Positions 5,976 to 11,761 of a stretch of DNA of 11,761 nucleotides are shown one piece after another; position 1 is the stretch's first letter, and each line of letters opens with the position of its first letter. This DNA comes from Clostridia bacterium (lineage in GTDB: Bacteria > Bacillota > Clostridia > Christensenellales > Borkfalkiaceae). The translations under genes were made by a program, and so were the position numbers. Location: NCBI GenBank assembly GCA_900768525.1, contig CAAGDF010000064.1:1-11761 (forward strand), in the 5' to 3' direction. The notes beneath the pieces were generated by a model. It was given only the letters and a program-made list of their open reading frames with translations. It was not told the DNA's origin and ran no database searches.

Positions 5976-6797
5976 TTACTCGGTAAATACATCGTCGAAG
6001 ATCGGGAGCTTGCTTTTCTTCAAAACCGAGGCGATGGCTTTGTCGGTAAACGACGGGAATAGTTTTCCGAAAAAATGCATGGCTTTGGCGTCTGCGCCGA
6101 GAATTATATATTTTTTGCGTTTAATCAGTTTTTTGAGCAGTTTATCGGTGATTTTATCGGGATCTGAGCATACTTTTTTAATCAGTTTTGCGGATTTTTC
6201 GTCCGTTTGCTTTTGAGATCGGAAGATTGCCGTATCCGAAAAACCGGGGCAAACTAGTGCAACATATACATTTTTATTCTCTAATGCAAGAATTTTCGTA
6301 AAACTTGCAAGCGCGCTTTTAGACGACGAATAAATTGACGTGCCCACAACCTGCGCAAGAATTGCCGAACTCGAAACATTTATGACCGCGGGCGCGGTCG
6401 AGTGCCTTTTTATAATCGGCAAGATATGGCGAACCGAATAAACCGATGCGAAAAAGTTGGTTTTAAATACCTGCTCGGCAGCGTTTTCGTCTGTACTTTC
6501 AAACCTGCAAAACGGCGGTAAAACACCTGCGTTATTTATCAAAATATCGGGGTATAGGTCGATTATCGCAAGTTTTTGCGCAAAATCGATCCAATCTTTT
6601 TCAACTCCGACGTCGAAAGCGAAATAAATAAATTTGTCGCCTAATTCGTTTTTTACTCTTTCGAGTTTTTCTTTGTTTCTGCCGATTCCTATAACGGTGC
6701 AGCAGTAGCGTTTAACCGCCTTTTCGGCAAGCAGTTTACCAAAGCCCGAGCTTGCGCCCGTTATTACTATCGTTTTGTTTTTAAGCCAATTTTTCAT
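5976..6797 (-). CDS. Short-chain dehydrogenase/reductase (classical SDR)
   Basis: A 273-residue NAD(P)-dependent oxidoreductase with the classical SDR order of motifs: the dinucleotide-binding TGASSGFG at 13-20, DV at 62-63, NNAG at 88-91, the catalytic Ser in NVSSSA (140-145), and Y156-x3-K160. G-I-G-R at about 37-40 after the second strand leaves an Arg able to favour NADP. The substrate cannot be read from the sequence; the C-terminal basic tail (KKLIKRKKYIILG) and absence of membrane segments fit a soluble enzyme of the SDR group often annotated as oxidoreductase of unknown substrate. It is a single gene. The ATG at 6797 has no ribosome binding site, and its promoter places transcription start at or next to that ATG. 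Confidence 0.9.
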   Translation of the reverse strand: MKNWLKNKTIVITGASSGFGKLLAEKAVKRYCCTVIGIGRNKEKLERVKNELGDKFIYFAFDVGVEKDWIDFAQKLAIIDLYPDILINNAGVLPPFCRFESTDENAAEQVFKTNFFASVYSVRHILPIIKRHSTAPAVINVSSSAILAQVVGTSIYSSSKSALASFTKILALENKNVYVALVCPGFSDTAIFRSQKQTDEKSAKLIKKVCSDPDKITDKLLKKLIKRKKYIILGADAKAMHFFGKLFPSFTDKAIASVLKKSKLPIFDDVFTE

Positions 6798-6803
6798 AAC
6801 ACG

Positions 6804-6832
6804 ATTTTAACATTTTTATCGCCGAAACGCAA
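6804..6832 (-). promoter_or_regulatory. Promoter for the SDR gene, apparently leaderless
   Basis: On minus, -35 TTGCGT (6827-6832), a 17-base spacer, and -10 TAAAAT (6804-6809). The expected start point is about 7 bases past the -10, that is at the ATG (6797). This agrees with the missing ribosome binding site. Confidence 0.55.
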
Positions 6833-6863
6833 GAGTTTTTTCGCCGAGGACGATAAAACTTAT

Positions 6864-6885
6864 TGCCGATAAATATGCCGATAAA
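6864..6885 (+). promoter_or_regulatory. Direct repeat upstream of the lon promoter
   Basis: TGCCGATAAA occurs at 6864-6873 and 6876-6885, a 12-base period, ending 3 bases before the lon -35. A tandem site at this place could bind a regulator on one DNA face. No known heat-shock operator matches it. Confidence 0.35.
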
Positions 6886-6888
6886 CAG

Positions 6889-6917
6889 TTGACTTTTTTT
6901 TGCACGCACTTTATAAT
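6889..6917 (+). promoter_or_regulatory. Promoter for lon-engB
   Basis: -35 TTGACT (6889-6894), 17 bases, -10 TATAAT (6912-6917). The transcript would begin near 6924 with a leader of about 95 bases. Confidence 0.8.
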
Positions 6918-6944
6918 TACAAGACAGCGATGAATAATATATGT

Positions 6945-6956
6945 CACATGCATGTG
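6945..6956. promoter_or_regulatory. Perfect 12-bp palindrome in the lon leader
   Basis: CACATGCATGTG is self-complementary and lies about 20 bases downstream of the expected transcription start, where a bound protein would block elongation. It does not match CIRCE (TTAGCACTC-N9-GAGTGCTAA) or the CtsR site. Candidate operator only. Confidence 0.35.
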
Positions 6957-7017
6957 CGATGCGTGCGCTACATTTTAAATTCGGGCTAATCGATTATAAT
7001 TTACGGAGAATATAGAA

Positions 7018-9381
7018 ATGGCAGAAAATATTAAAATAGCGGGCGGCGAAAACGAAAATCTCGCCGTTGTGCCCGAAAAAACTGTTTCGCTTCCGATGGT
7101 TGCGCTTAAGGGGCTTGTCATGTTCCCCGACGTTACTTCGGCGTTCGATGCAGGGCGTTCAAAGTCGCTTTTATCGCTCAGCGATGCTGCAAATACCGAA
7201 AATCTCGTGTTTATTGCGTCGCAAATCGATAAGGACGTGGACGATCCCACGCCCGAGCAAATTTATAACGTAGGCGTAGTTTGTCGCATAAAACGCAGTT
7301 TCCATTTTGAAAATGCCGTCAGCGTGCATATCGAAGGTCTTTATCGTGCGGAAATCATAGAATATTTGAACACCGACGATCGTTTTACCGTCGAAGTGCG
7401 TAAAGTACCTGCGGTATACGGCGACGCAAACGAGGTTAAAGCGGCTTTTCAGCTTGTAAAATCCAAATTGCGCGCTGCAATCGATGCGGGCGAGGCCGAT
7501 TCGGTTAAAAAGGAAAAACTCTCGCAGGTTAAGGACATCGATAAATATATCAATATCGCGATGTTTTGCCTTGACGCCGAAGAGGAAGAAAAGCAGCGTG
7601 TTTTGCAAACGACCTCGGTTATCAAACGTGCCGAACTGTTTATCGGCATACTGATTGCGGGCGAGGAAATCAAAAAAGCCGAACGCAGGATTAACGACCG
7701 CGTGCGCGAAAGCGTTGAAAAAGGGCAAAAAGAATACTATCTTCGCGAACAGTTAAAAGCTATTCATCAGGAACTCGGCGACGACGAGAACGAAAAGGAC
7801 GAGCTTCGTCAAAAAATTCTCGATAAGCATATGCCTGCCGAAGTTGAAGAAAAAGCACTCAAAGAACTGTCTAGAATGTCTAAAATGAGTACGTCTTTGC
7901 CCGATTATTCGGTATTGCGTACATATCTCGATTGGATTCTGGATCTTCCGTTCGGGGTAAAATCGCCCGATTGTACCGATATAAATCAAGCAGAAAAGGT
8001 CCTCAATGCCGACCATTACGGGCTTGAGAAAGTCAAAACCCGTATTTTGGAATACTTGTCGGTTATGAAATTAACGGGCAAAATCGGCGGTTCGATTCTT
8101 TGCCTTGTAGGTCCTCCGGGGGTAGGTAAGACCTCGGTCGCAAGCTCGGTCGCGCGTGCGCTCGGCAGGAAATTCGTGCGTATGAGCCTCGGCGGCGTAA
8201 AGGACGAAGCCGAAATTCGCGGACACAGAAAGACTTATATAGGGGCTATTCCCGGCAGAATTATTTACGGAATTAAAGATGCCGGCACTTGCAATCCCGT
8301 TTTCCTGCTCGACGAAATCGATAAAATTTCGTCCGACTTGCGCGGCGATCCCGCAAGCGCATTGCTCGAGGTGCTCGATCCCGAGCAAAACGCAACTTTC
8401 CGCGATCGCTATCTCGAAGTGCCGTTCGATTTGTCCGACGTGCTGTTTATAACAACGGCGAACACGCTCGAAACAATTCCCGGCCCGTTGCTTGACCGTA
8501 TGGAAGTCATAGAACTCAGCGGCTACACGCGCGAGGAAAAAGCCGAGATCGCAAAACGCTATCTTATCGGCAAGCAAAAGAAGGCAAACGGGCTTGACAA
8601 GATTGATATTTCTTTCAGCGAAAGTGCCGTTAACGGTGTTATAGACGGGTATACGCGTGAAGCGGGCGTGAGAAATCTCGAACGTGAAATCGGTACGATT
8701 TGCCGTAAAATCGCTTGCGACGTTGCCAAAAACGGAGAAAAAGGCAAGTACAAAATCACCGAAACAAACCTGCCGAAATACCTCGGCATAAGAAAATATT
8801 TGCCCGACGATACCGATTTGGGCTGCGAGGTCGGCTCGGCTACGGGGCTTGCCTGGACCGTCGTCGGCGGAACAACGCTCACCATTGAGGTTGCGCTTAC
8901 GCCCGGCAAAGGCGAGATTTTGCTTACCGGCAAACTCGGCGACGTAATGAAAGAAAGTGCGCGTGCGGCAATCAGCTATTTGCACGCCAACGCCGAAAAA
9001 TTCGGCATAAACGAAGAACTTTTCGGTTCGAGGAACATTCATATTCACGTTCCCGAAGGGGCAACGCCCAAGGACGGACCGAGCGCGGGTATAACGATGG
9101 CGACTGCGTTGTTTTCGGCGTTTTCGGGTAAGGCGGTCAATAAGAACGTAGCCATGACGGGCGAAATAACTTTGCGCGGCAAAGTGCTGCCCATCGGCGG
9201 GCTTAAAGAAAAGTCTCTTGCGGCATATCGGCTCGGAATAAGAACGGTTATAATACCTAAGAGCAATCTGAAAGACCTTGAGGAAATACCCGAAAAATAT
9301 CGTAAACTTATCGAGTTTGTCCCCGTTTCGGATGCCGAAGAGGTTTTTGCCCGCGCCATAGTCGGGTTTGAAACAAAATAA
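7018..9381 (+). CDS. lon: ATP-dependent protease Lon
   Basis: Cytosolic AAA+ serine protease that unfolds and degrades damaged and regulatory proteins; it works as a hexamer. At 787 residues it is full length. After a short N-terminal extension the LON substrate-binding domain starts at about residue 24 (VSLPMVALKGLVMFPDV) and runs to about 220, then a coiled helical linker (EYYLREQLKAIHQELGDDE). The ATPase has Walker A GPPGVGKTS at 365-373 and Walker B VFLLDEID, with FITTANT as sensor 1. The protease domain has PKDGPSAG with the nucleophile Ser689 and GGLKEK with the general-base Lys732, the 43-residue spacing seen in E. coli Lon. The start at 7018 follows GGAGA by 8 bases. The engB gene follows with no terminator between, as in Bacillus lonA-ysxC. 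Confidence 0.98.
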   Translation: MAENIKIAGGENENLAVVPEKTVSLPMVALKGLVMFPDVTSAFDAGRSKSLLSLSDAANTENLVFIASQIDKDVDDPTPEQIYNVGVVCRIKRSFHFENAVSVHIEGLYRAEIIEYLNTDDRFTVEVRKVPAVYGDANEVKAAFQLVKSKLRAAIDAGEADSVKKEKLSQVKDIDKYINIAMFCLDAEEEEKQRVLQTTSVIKRAELFIGILIAGEEIKKAERRINDRVRESVEKGQKEYYLREQLKAIHQELGDDENEKDELRQKILDKHMPAEVEEKALKELSRMSKMSTSLPDYSVLRTYLDWILDLPFGVKSPDCTDINQAEKVLNADHYGLEKVKTRILEYLSVMKLTGKIGGSILCLVGPPGVGKTSVASSVARALGRKFVRMSLGGVKDEAEIRGHRKTYIGAIPGRIIYGIKDAGTCNPVFLLDEIDKISSDLRGDPASALLEVLDPEQNATFRDRYLEVPFDLSDVLFITTANTLETIPGPLLDRMEVIELSGYTREEKAEIAKRYLIGKQKKANGLDKIDISFSESAVNGVIDGYTREAGVRNLEREIGTICRKIACDVAKNGEKGKYKITETNLPKYLGIRKYLPDDTDLGCEVGSATGLAWTVVGGTTLTIEVALTPGKGEILLTGKLGDVMKESARAAISYLHANAEKFGINEELFGSRNIHIHVPEGATPKDGPSAGITMATALFSAFSGKAVNKNVAMTGEITLRGKVLPIGGLKEKSLAAYRLGIRTVIIPKSNLKDLEEIPEKYRKLIEFVPVSDAEEVFARAIVGFETK

Positions 9382-9394
9382 CACAAAAGTCGGT

Positions 9395-9410
9395 CTATAG
9401 GTCGATTATT
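9395..9410 (-). repeat. 16-base motif, copy 2
   Basis: CTATAGGTCGATTATT here is the exact reverse complement of 5854-5869. It lies in the 72-base gap between lon and engB. The match ends abruptly on both sides. Confidence 0.5.
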
Positions 9411-9453
9411 CGCACATATGCGCAAATATATCGACGCATATAAAGAGGTAAAC

Positions 9454-10098
9454 ATGATAATAAACGACGCAAAATTTTTAAAGTCCGCGGCAGATAAGAG
9501 CGGTTTTATGCAATTCGATAAACCGCTGATTGCCGTTTGCGGAAGAAGTAACGTAGGCAAAAGTTCGTTTATCAACATGATTTCCAACAGGAAAAAACTT
9601 GCAAGAACATCCAAAGATCCGGGGCGCACGCGCCTTGTCAACTATTTTGACATGGGCGAGTTTGCGCTTGCCGATCTGCCGGGGTATGGTTTTGCGCAGG
9701 TTTCCAAAAACGAAAAACTCAAGTGGTCGCGCACGATCGAGGATTTTTTTGCCTATAAAGAACACGTTTCGCATGCGTTTTTGCTGCTTGATATCCGTCG
9801 CGAACCCAACGAGGACGATATAATGTTTATAAATTATCTTAATCATTATATAATTCCCTTTACCGTGATTTGCACTAAAACAGATAAACTTTCCAAAACC
9901 CGTGTTAAACCCGCGGTGAAAAAAATTGCCGATTTGCTTACTTTGGGCGTGGGCAACGTGCTTGCCGTGTCCAACGATTCGGGTTTCGGCAAGGATGGCG
10001 TTTACTCTCGGCTCGACGAAATCGTTGCCGCATATGCAATGACCGCAAGCGATAACTCTGACGATGATGAGCAATCGGGCGACGGCGAAAACGAGTAA
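9454..10098 (+). CDS. engB: Ribosome biogenesis GTPase EngB/YsxC
   Basis: An essential-type small GTPase that assists late assembly of the 50S ribosomal subunit. Of 214 residues, the G motifs are in order: G1 GRSNVGKSS at 30-38, G2 in GRT (Thr59), G3 DLPGYG at 74-79, G4 TKTD at 141-144, and a G5-like VSND at about 172-175. The phrase SKDPGRTRLVNYF is typical of this family. ATG 9454 follows AAAGAGG by 5-6 bases; an upstream in-frame ATG at 9418 lacks a ribosome binding site and would add 12 residues. The last 15 or so residues are a very acidic Ser/Asp/Glu tail not present in most family members. It is cotranscribed with lon and closed by the terminator at 10143-10179. Confidence 0.96.
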   Translation: MIINDAKFLKSAADKSGFMQFDKPLIAVCGRSNVGKSSFINMISNRKKLARTSKDPGRTRLVNYFDMGEFALADLPGYGFAQVSKNEKLKWSRTIEDFFAYKEHVSHAFLLLDIRREPNEDDIMFINYLNHYIIPFTVICTKTDKLSKTRVKPAVKKIADLLTLGVGNVLAVSNDSGFGKDGVYSRLDEIVAAYAMTASDNSDDDEQSGDGENE

Positions 10099-10142
10099 AA
10101 ATTAAAAAATATATCGGTGTAAAGTTAATAAAAAAATATGTT

Positions 10143-10179
10143 AAAGTCGGATATCGTGTATCGATATTTGGCTTTTTTT
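10143..10179 (+). terminator. Terminator of lon-engB
   Basis: AAAGTCGGATATCG (10143-10156) pairs with CGATATTTGGCTTT (10162-10175) as a 14-bp stem with three G-T wobbles, followed by T residues to 10179. Confidence 0.85.
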
Positions 10180-10180
10180 G

Positions 10181-10201
10181 TGCAAAAATTTAATTTTTGC
10201 A
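10181..10201. promoter_or_regulatory. Near-perfect 21-base palindrome upstream of the hydrolase promoter
   Basis: TGCAAAAATT (10181-10190) and AATTTTTGCA (10192-10201) are exact reverse complements around one T. It sits 8 bases upstream of the -35, so it may be a regulator site or an AT-rich upstream element. It directly follows the lon-engB terminator. Confidence 0.5.
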
Positions 10202-10209
10202 TATTTTGC

Positions 10210-10238
10210 TTGACAAAGCCATAAAAAGAGAGTATAAA
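10210..10238 (+). promoter_or_regulatory. Promoter for the hydrolase-DUF3781 gene
   Basis: -35 TTGACA (10210-10215), 17 bases, -10 TATAAA (10233-10238). Transcription would start near 10245, giving a leader of about 90 bases. Confidence 0.75.
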
Positions 10239-10240
10239 AC

Positions 10241-10308
10241 ATGCGTTATAAAACGCGCGTTATAGAAAAACTCAAAATCAGAGCAAAGCAATTTTCGGTA
10301 TAACGCAT
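10241..10308 (+). promoter_or_regulatory. Repeat-rich leader: three GCGTTATA octamers
   Basis: GCGTTATA occurs at 10243-10250 and 10257-10264 as direct repeats and at 10299-10306 inverted. ATGCGTTATA (10241-10250) can pair with TATAACGCAT (10299-10308), a 10-bp stem, and AACGCGCGTT (10252-10261) is a palindrome. The first octamer overlaps the expected start point. This could be a DNA operator cluster or an RNA leader fold; no known riboswitch is recognised. Confidence 0.45.
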
Positions 10309-10337
10309 TAAAGAGTTAAGTTTTATTAAGGCAAAAA

Positions 10338-11354
10338 ATGCGACTGACTGATTTACAAACCGAGTATTTTAATATAGGTAAAACGCCGTGCGTATTGTAC
10401 GGCGATAAAAACAGCAAAAAGGCGGTGCTGTACGTTCACGGGCTGTGCGGCAATAAAGAAGAAGCCGAGCGTTTCGCAAGGCTTGCCGTTTTGCAAGGCT
10501 TTTGCGTGATTGCTTTTGATTTAGCAGAGCATGGCGGTCGCACGGATGGAACAAAACTTGTGCCGTGGGAAACAGTGCCTGAGATCAAAAATGTTTACGA
10601 CTATGCTGCGAAAAACCGAAAAGTGTATTTGCGAACCGAAAGCGTCGGCACATATTTTTCTTTGCTTGCGCTCGCGGGCGAAAAAATAGAAAAATGCCTG
10701 TTCGTTTCGCCGCTGACCGATATGGTCGGTATAATAAACGGAATGCTTGCGGCTGCGAAAGCCAATCTTAACCGCCTTGAAAAAGAAAAAAATATAGTTT
10801 TCGGCAATCAGATCATTTCGTGGGACTATTACGTTTATGCGAAAAATCATAAAGTCGGCGGACTTGCGAAAGATACGCTGATTGTATATTCGTCGCCCGA
10901 CTATGTTGTCGGCGAGCAAAGCATACAAAAGTTTGCGCGCGATACAAATGCGACGGCTGTCGAAATGGCGGGCGGCGAGCATTATTTTCACACCCCAAAG
11001 CAGGTTGCGTTTCTTGAAAAATATGAGCGGCTTTGGCTTGGCGGCGAGGTAAATGCCGAAAGTAACGTCGGCTTAAAAATCGGCGGCGTTTCGGCGCAAG
11101 AATACGGCGAAGCGAAGATATTGTTTTTAAATCTCGAAAAAATTCACACGACCGAGGGCGGAGTTGTGCGAATTAAACGCAATCTTAAACTTGGCGATGG
11201 TGTCGATGCGGTGGAATATTGCAAAAGATTGATTTGCGATAGAAACGCAAAAGGCAGGTTTGCGGGTAAAAATTTATATATCGCGCTCGGCGGTGAAGAA
11301 ATAACATTAAACAGGAGCAGTTACACGATTATTACTGCGAAAGGAGAAAGATGA
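10338..11354 (+). CDS. Alpha/beta hydrolase fused to a DUF3781-like domain
   Basis: A 338-residue two-domain protein. Residues 1-235 are an alpha/beta hydrolase: oxyanion-loop HG at 34-35, probable nucleophile Ser102 in TESVGTYFSLL (a loose form of the usual G-x-S-x-G elbow), acid Asp188 in YSSPDYV, and His215 in GGEHYFHT. The substrate is unknown; the fold suggests a soluble esterase or related hydrolase. Residues about 259-336 (LFLNLEKIHTTEGGVVRIKR, YCKRLI, then SSYTIITA) match the pattern I remember for DUF3781, normally a small stand-alone clostridial protein of unknown function. The join is in frame with no stop between the two parts. A weak AAGG lies 6 bases before ATG 10338. Its own promoter and leader precede it, and its stop overlaps the ATG of the broken downstream frame. 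Confidence 0.8.
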   Translation: MRLTDLQTEYFNIGKTPCVLYGDKNSKKAVLYVHGLCGNKEEAERFARLAVLQGFCVIAFDLAEHGGRTDGTKLVPWETVPEIKNVYDYAAKNRKVYLRTESVGTYFSLLALAGEKIEKCLFVSPLTDMVGIINGMLAAAKANLNRLEKEKNIVFGNQIISWDYYVYAKNHKVGGLAKDTLIVYSSPDYVVGEQSIQKFARDTNATAVEMAGGEHYFHTPKQVAFLEKYERLWLGGEVNAESNVGLKIGGVSAQEYGEAKILFLNLEKIHTTEGGVVRIKRNLKLGDGVDAVEYCKRLICDRNAKGRFAGKNLYIALGGEEITLNRSSYTIITAKGER

Positions 11355-11547
11355 AATCGTTAAAAGTAATTCAGGTTTTAAGCAGGGTTATTCGGTTTTA
11401 AAAATAACCGAGTTGCTTACCGACTGCGGCTTTAAAGTGGTGGAAAATCTCACGCCCGACGATATTCAGTCGCGCATAATAGGCGAAAATGGCACGGACT
11501 TTAAAGCGTTTGAGTGCGTTAATTATGTTCTTGCCGAAAAAGTTTAA
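11351..11547 (+). pseudogene. Frameshifted remnant, methyltransferase C-terminus-like
   Basis: An ATG at 11351 overlaps the hydrolase stop (ATGA) and has AAGGAG just upstream, a coupled start, but the frame closes after 16 codons. Another frame stays open to TAA 11547 and reads like protein: GYSVLKITELLTDCGFKVVE, then FECVNYVLAEKV. Adding one A to the run at 11362-11365 would join start and body into a single 65-residue frame. The pattern (GF-x-V-x-E-x-L then aF-x-x-vNYVLA-x-K at the end) resembles the C-terminus of class I SAM-dependent methyltransferases, so this may be the tail of one whose N-terminal domain was deleted. A real short protein with a sequencing error is the alternative. Confidence 0.5.
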
Positions 11548-11581
11548 TATGGCAAACGTAAACAGCAAAAAACAAGGGGGA

Positions 11582-11626
11582 TGTCGCAAGTTTAAGATTT
11601 TGTAACTTGCGACAGTTTTTTTATTT
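11582..11626 (+). terminator. Strong terminator of the hydrolase unit
   Basis: TGTCGCAAGTT (11582-11592) pairs exactly with AACTTGCGACA (11604-11614) across an 11-base loop, followed by seven T residues after a G. Confidence 0.9.
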
Positions 11627-11685
11627 GTCATCCCGAGATGAAATCACGTTTGAGTATGTATAAGTGCGGCACTTCGTGCCCGGAT
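11627..11685. repeat. Dispersed intergenic repeat, copy 2
   Basis: It starts GTCATCCCGAGATG (11627-11640), like 2011-2023, and contains 11664-11685, which is the reverse complement of 2049-2070 at 20 of 22 positions, with the hairpin GGCAC-TTC-GTGCC. It begins immediately after the terminator T-run. Confidence 0.65.
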
Positions 11686-11760
11686 GCCAGACAAGAGTAA
11701 TACGAACCCCGCCAAAACGCCGATATTTACGCCCTTTTTGCCAAACTCTCGCTTGAAGTA
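11644..11760 (-). CDS. Possible 3' end of a minus-strand membrane protein (partial)
   Basis: On minus, a frame open at the window edge runs 38 codons to TGA at 11644-11646. It begins YFKREFGKKG, continues with the hydrophobic stretch VNIGVLAGFVLLLSGI, and ends in residues encoded by the dispersed repeat (11664-11685). A charged segment followed by one membrane helix is plausible for a transporter end. The stop being inside the repeat suggests the repeat may have replaced the native C-terminus. It may also be a chance frame; no family is recognised. Confidence 0.3.
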   Translation of the reverse strand, partial: YFKREFGKKGVNIGVLAGFVLLLSGIRARSAALIHTQT

Positions 11761-11761
11761 C

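Noticed and set aside
6918..7017. CIRCE or CtsR heat-shock operator in front of lon
   Set aside because: Neither TTAGCACTC-N9-GAGTGCTAA nor the tandem GTCAAA pattern is present.
8071..9384. Long open frame (437 codons) antisense to lon
   Set aside because: It mirrors the codon bias of lon, has no ribosome binding site or family-like motifs, and spans a gene with all its expected domains.
11351..11400. Programmed -1 frameshift joining the coupled start to the downstream frame
   Set aside because: No in-frame X-XXY-YYZ slippery heptamer or following pseudoknot is visible; a simple indel in the A-run explains it better.

Overview
The window reads as bacterial chromosome from a Firmicutes-type organism, most likely an uncultured Clostridia. 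Supporting signs are the lon-engB (lonA-ysxC) gene pair, consensus TTGACA/TATAAT promoters with 17-base spacers, AGGAG-type ribosome binding sites, short U-tract terminators and a DUF3781-like domain, which I associate with clostridia. I cannot place it to genus. Composition is mixed: the core genes are moderate in GC and rich in GCG, CGC and GCC codons, whereas bases 1-1270 are clearly AT-rich.

Layout. (1) 1-1266 holds two convincing halves of one P-loop ATPase gene lying head to head on opposite strands. The N-terminal half with Walker A is on minus and the C-terminal half is on plus, as an inversion would leave them. It resembles an acquired accessory gene that has been wrecked. (2) 1267-2194 has no believable gene. 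It is a mosaic of short direct and inverted repeats, including a 128-base imperfect palindrome (1732-1859) and a dispersed intergenic repeat whose relative reappears at 11627-11685. (3) 2195-3982 carries uracil-DNA glycosylase (minus), a possible 48-residue ORF divergent from it, and a PflX-type radical SAM protein (minus). (4) 3983-5831 starts with back-to-back promoters, then metK and a small DprA/SLOG-like Rossmann protein (plus), closed by terminators. (5) 5976-6797 is a short-chain dehydrogenase (minus) whose mRNA may be leaderless. (6) 6798-10098 is the lon-engB operon with a strong promoter and candidate operators. (7) 10181-11626 is a separately promoted alpha/beta hydrolase fused to a DUF3781-like domain, followed by a frameshifted fragment resembling a methyltransferase C-terminus and a strong terminator. 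(8) The right edge holds another copy of the dispersed repeat and perhaps the end of a minus-strand membrane protein.

Most of the window is housekeeping: DNA repair (ung), SAM synthesis (metK) next to a SAM-using radical enzyme, protein quality control (lon) and ribosome assembly (engB). The unusual parts are the split ATPase, the repeat mosaic, and the hydrolase-DUF3781 gene with its repeat-rich leader and decayed downstream partner. I did not find a clearly intact, new multi-gene system.
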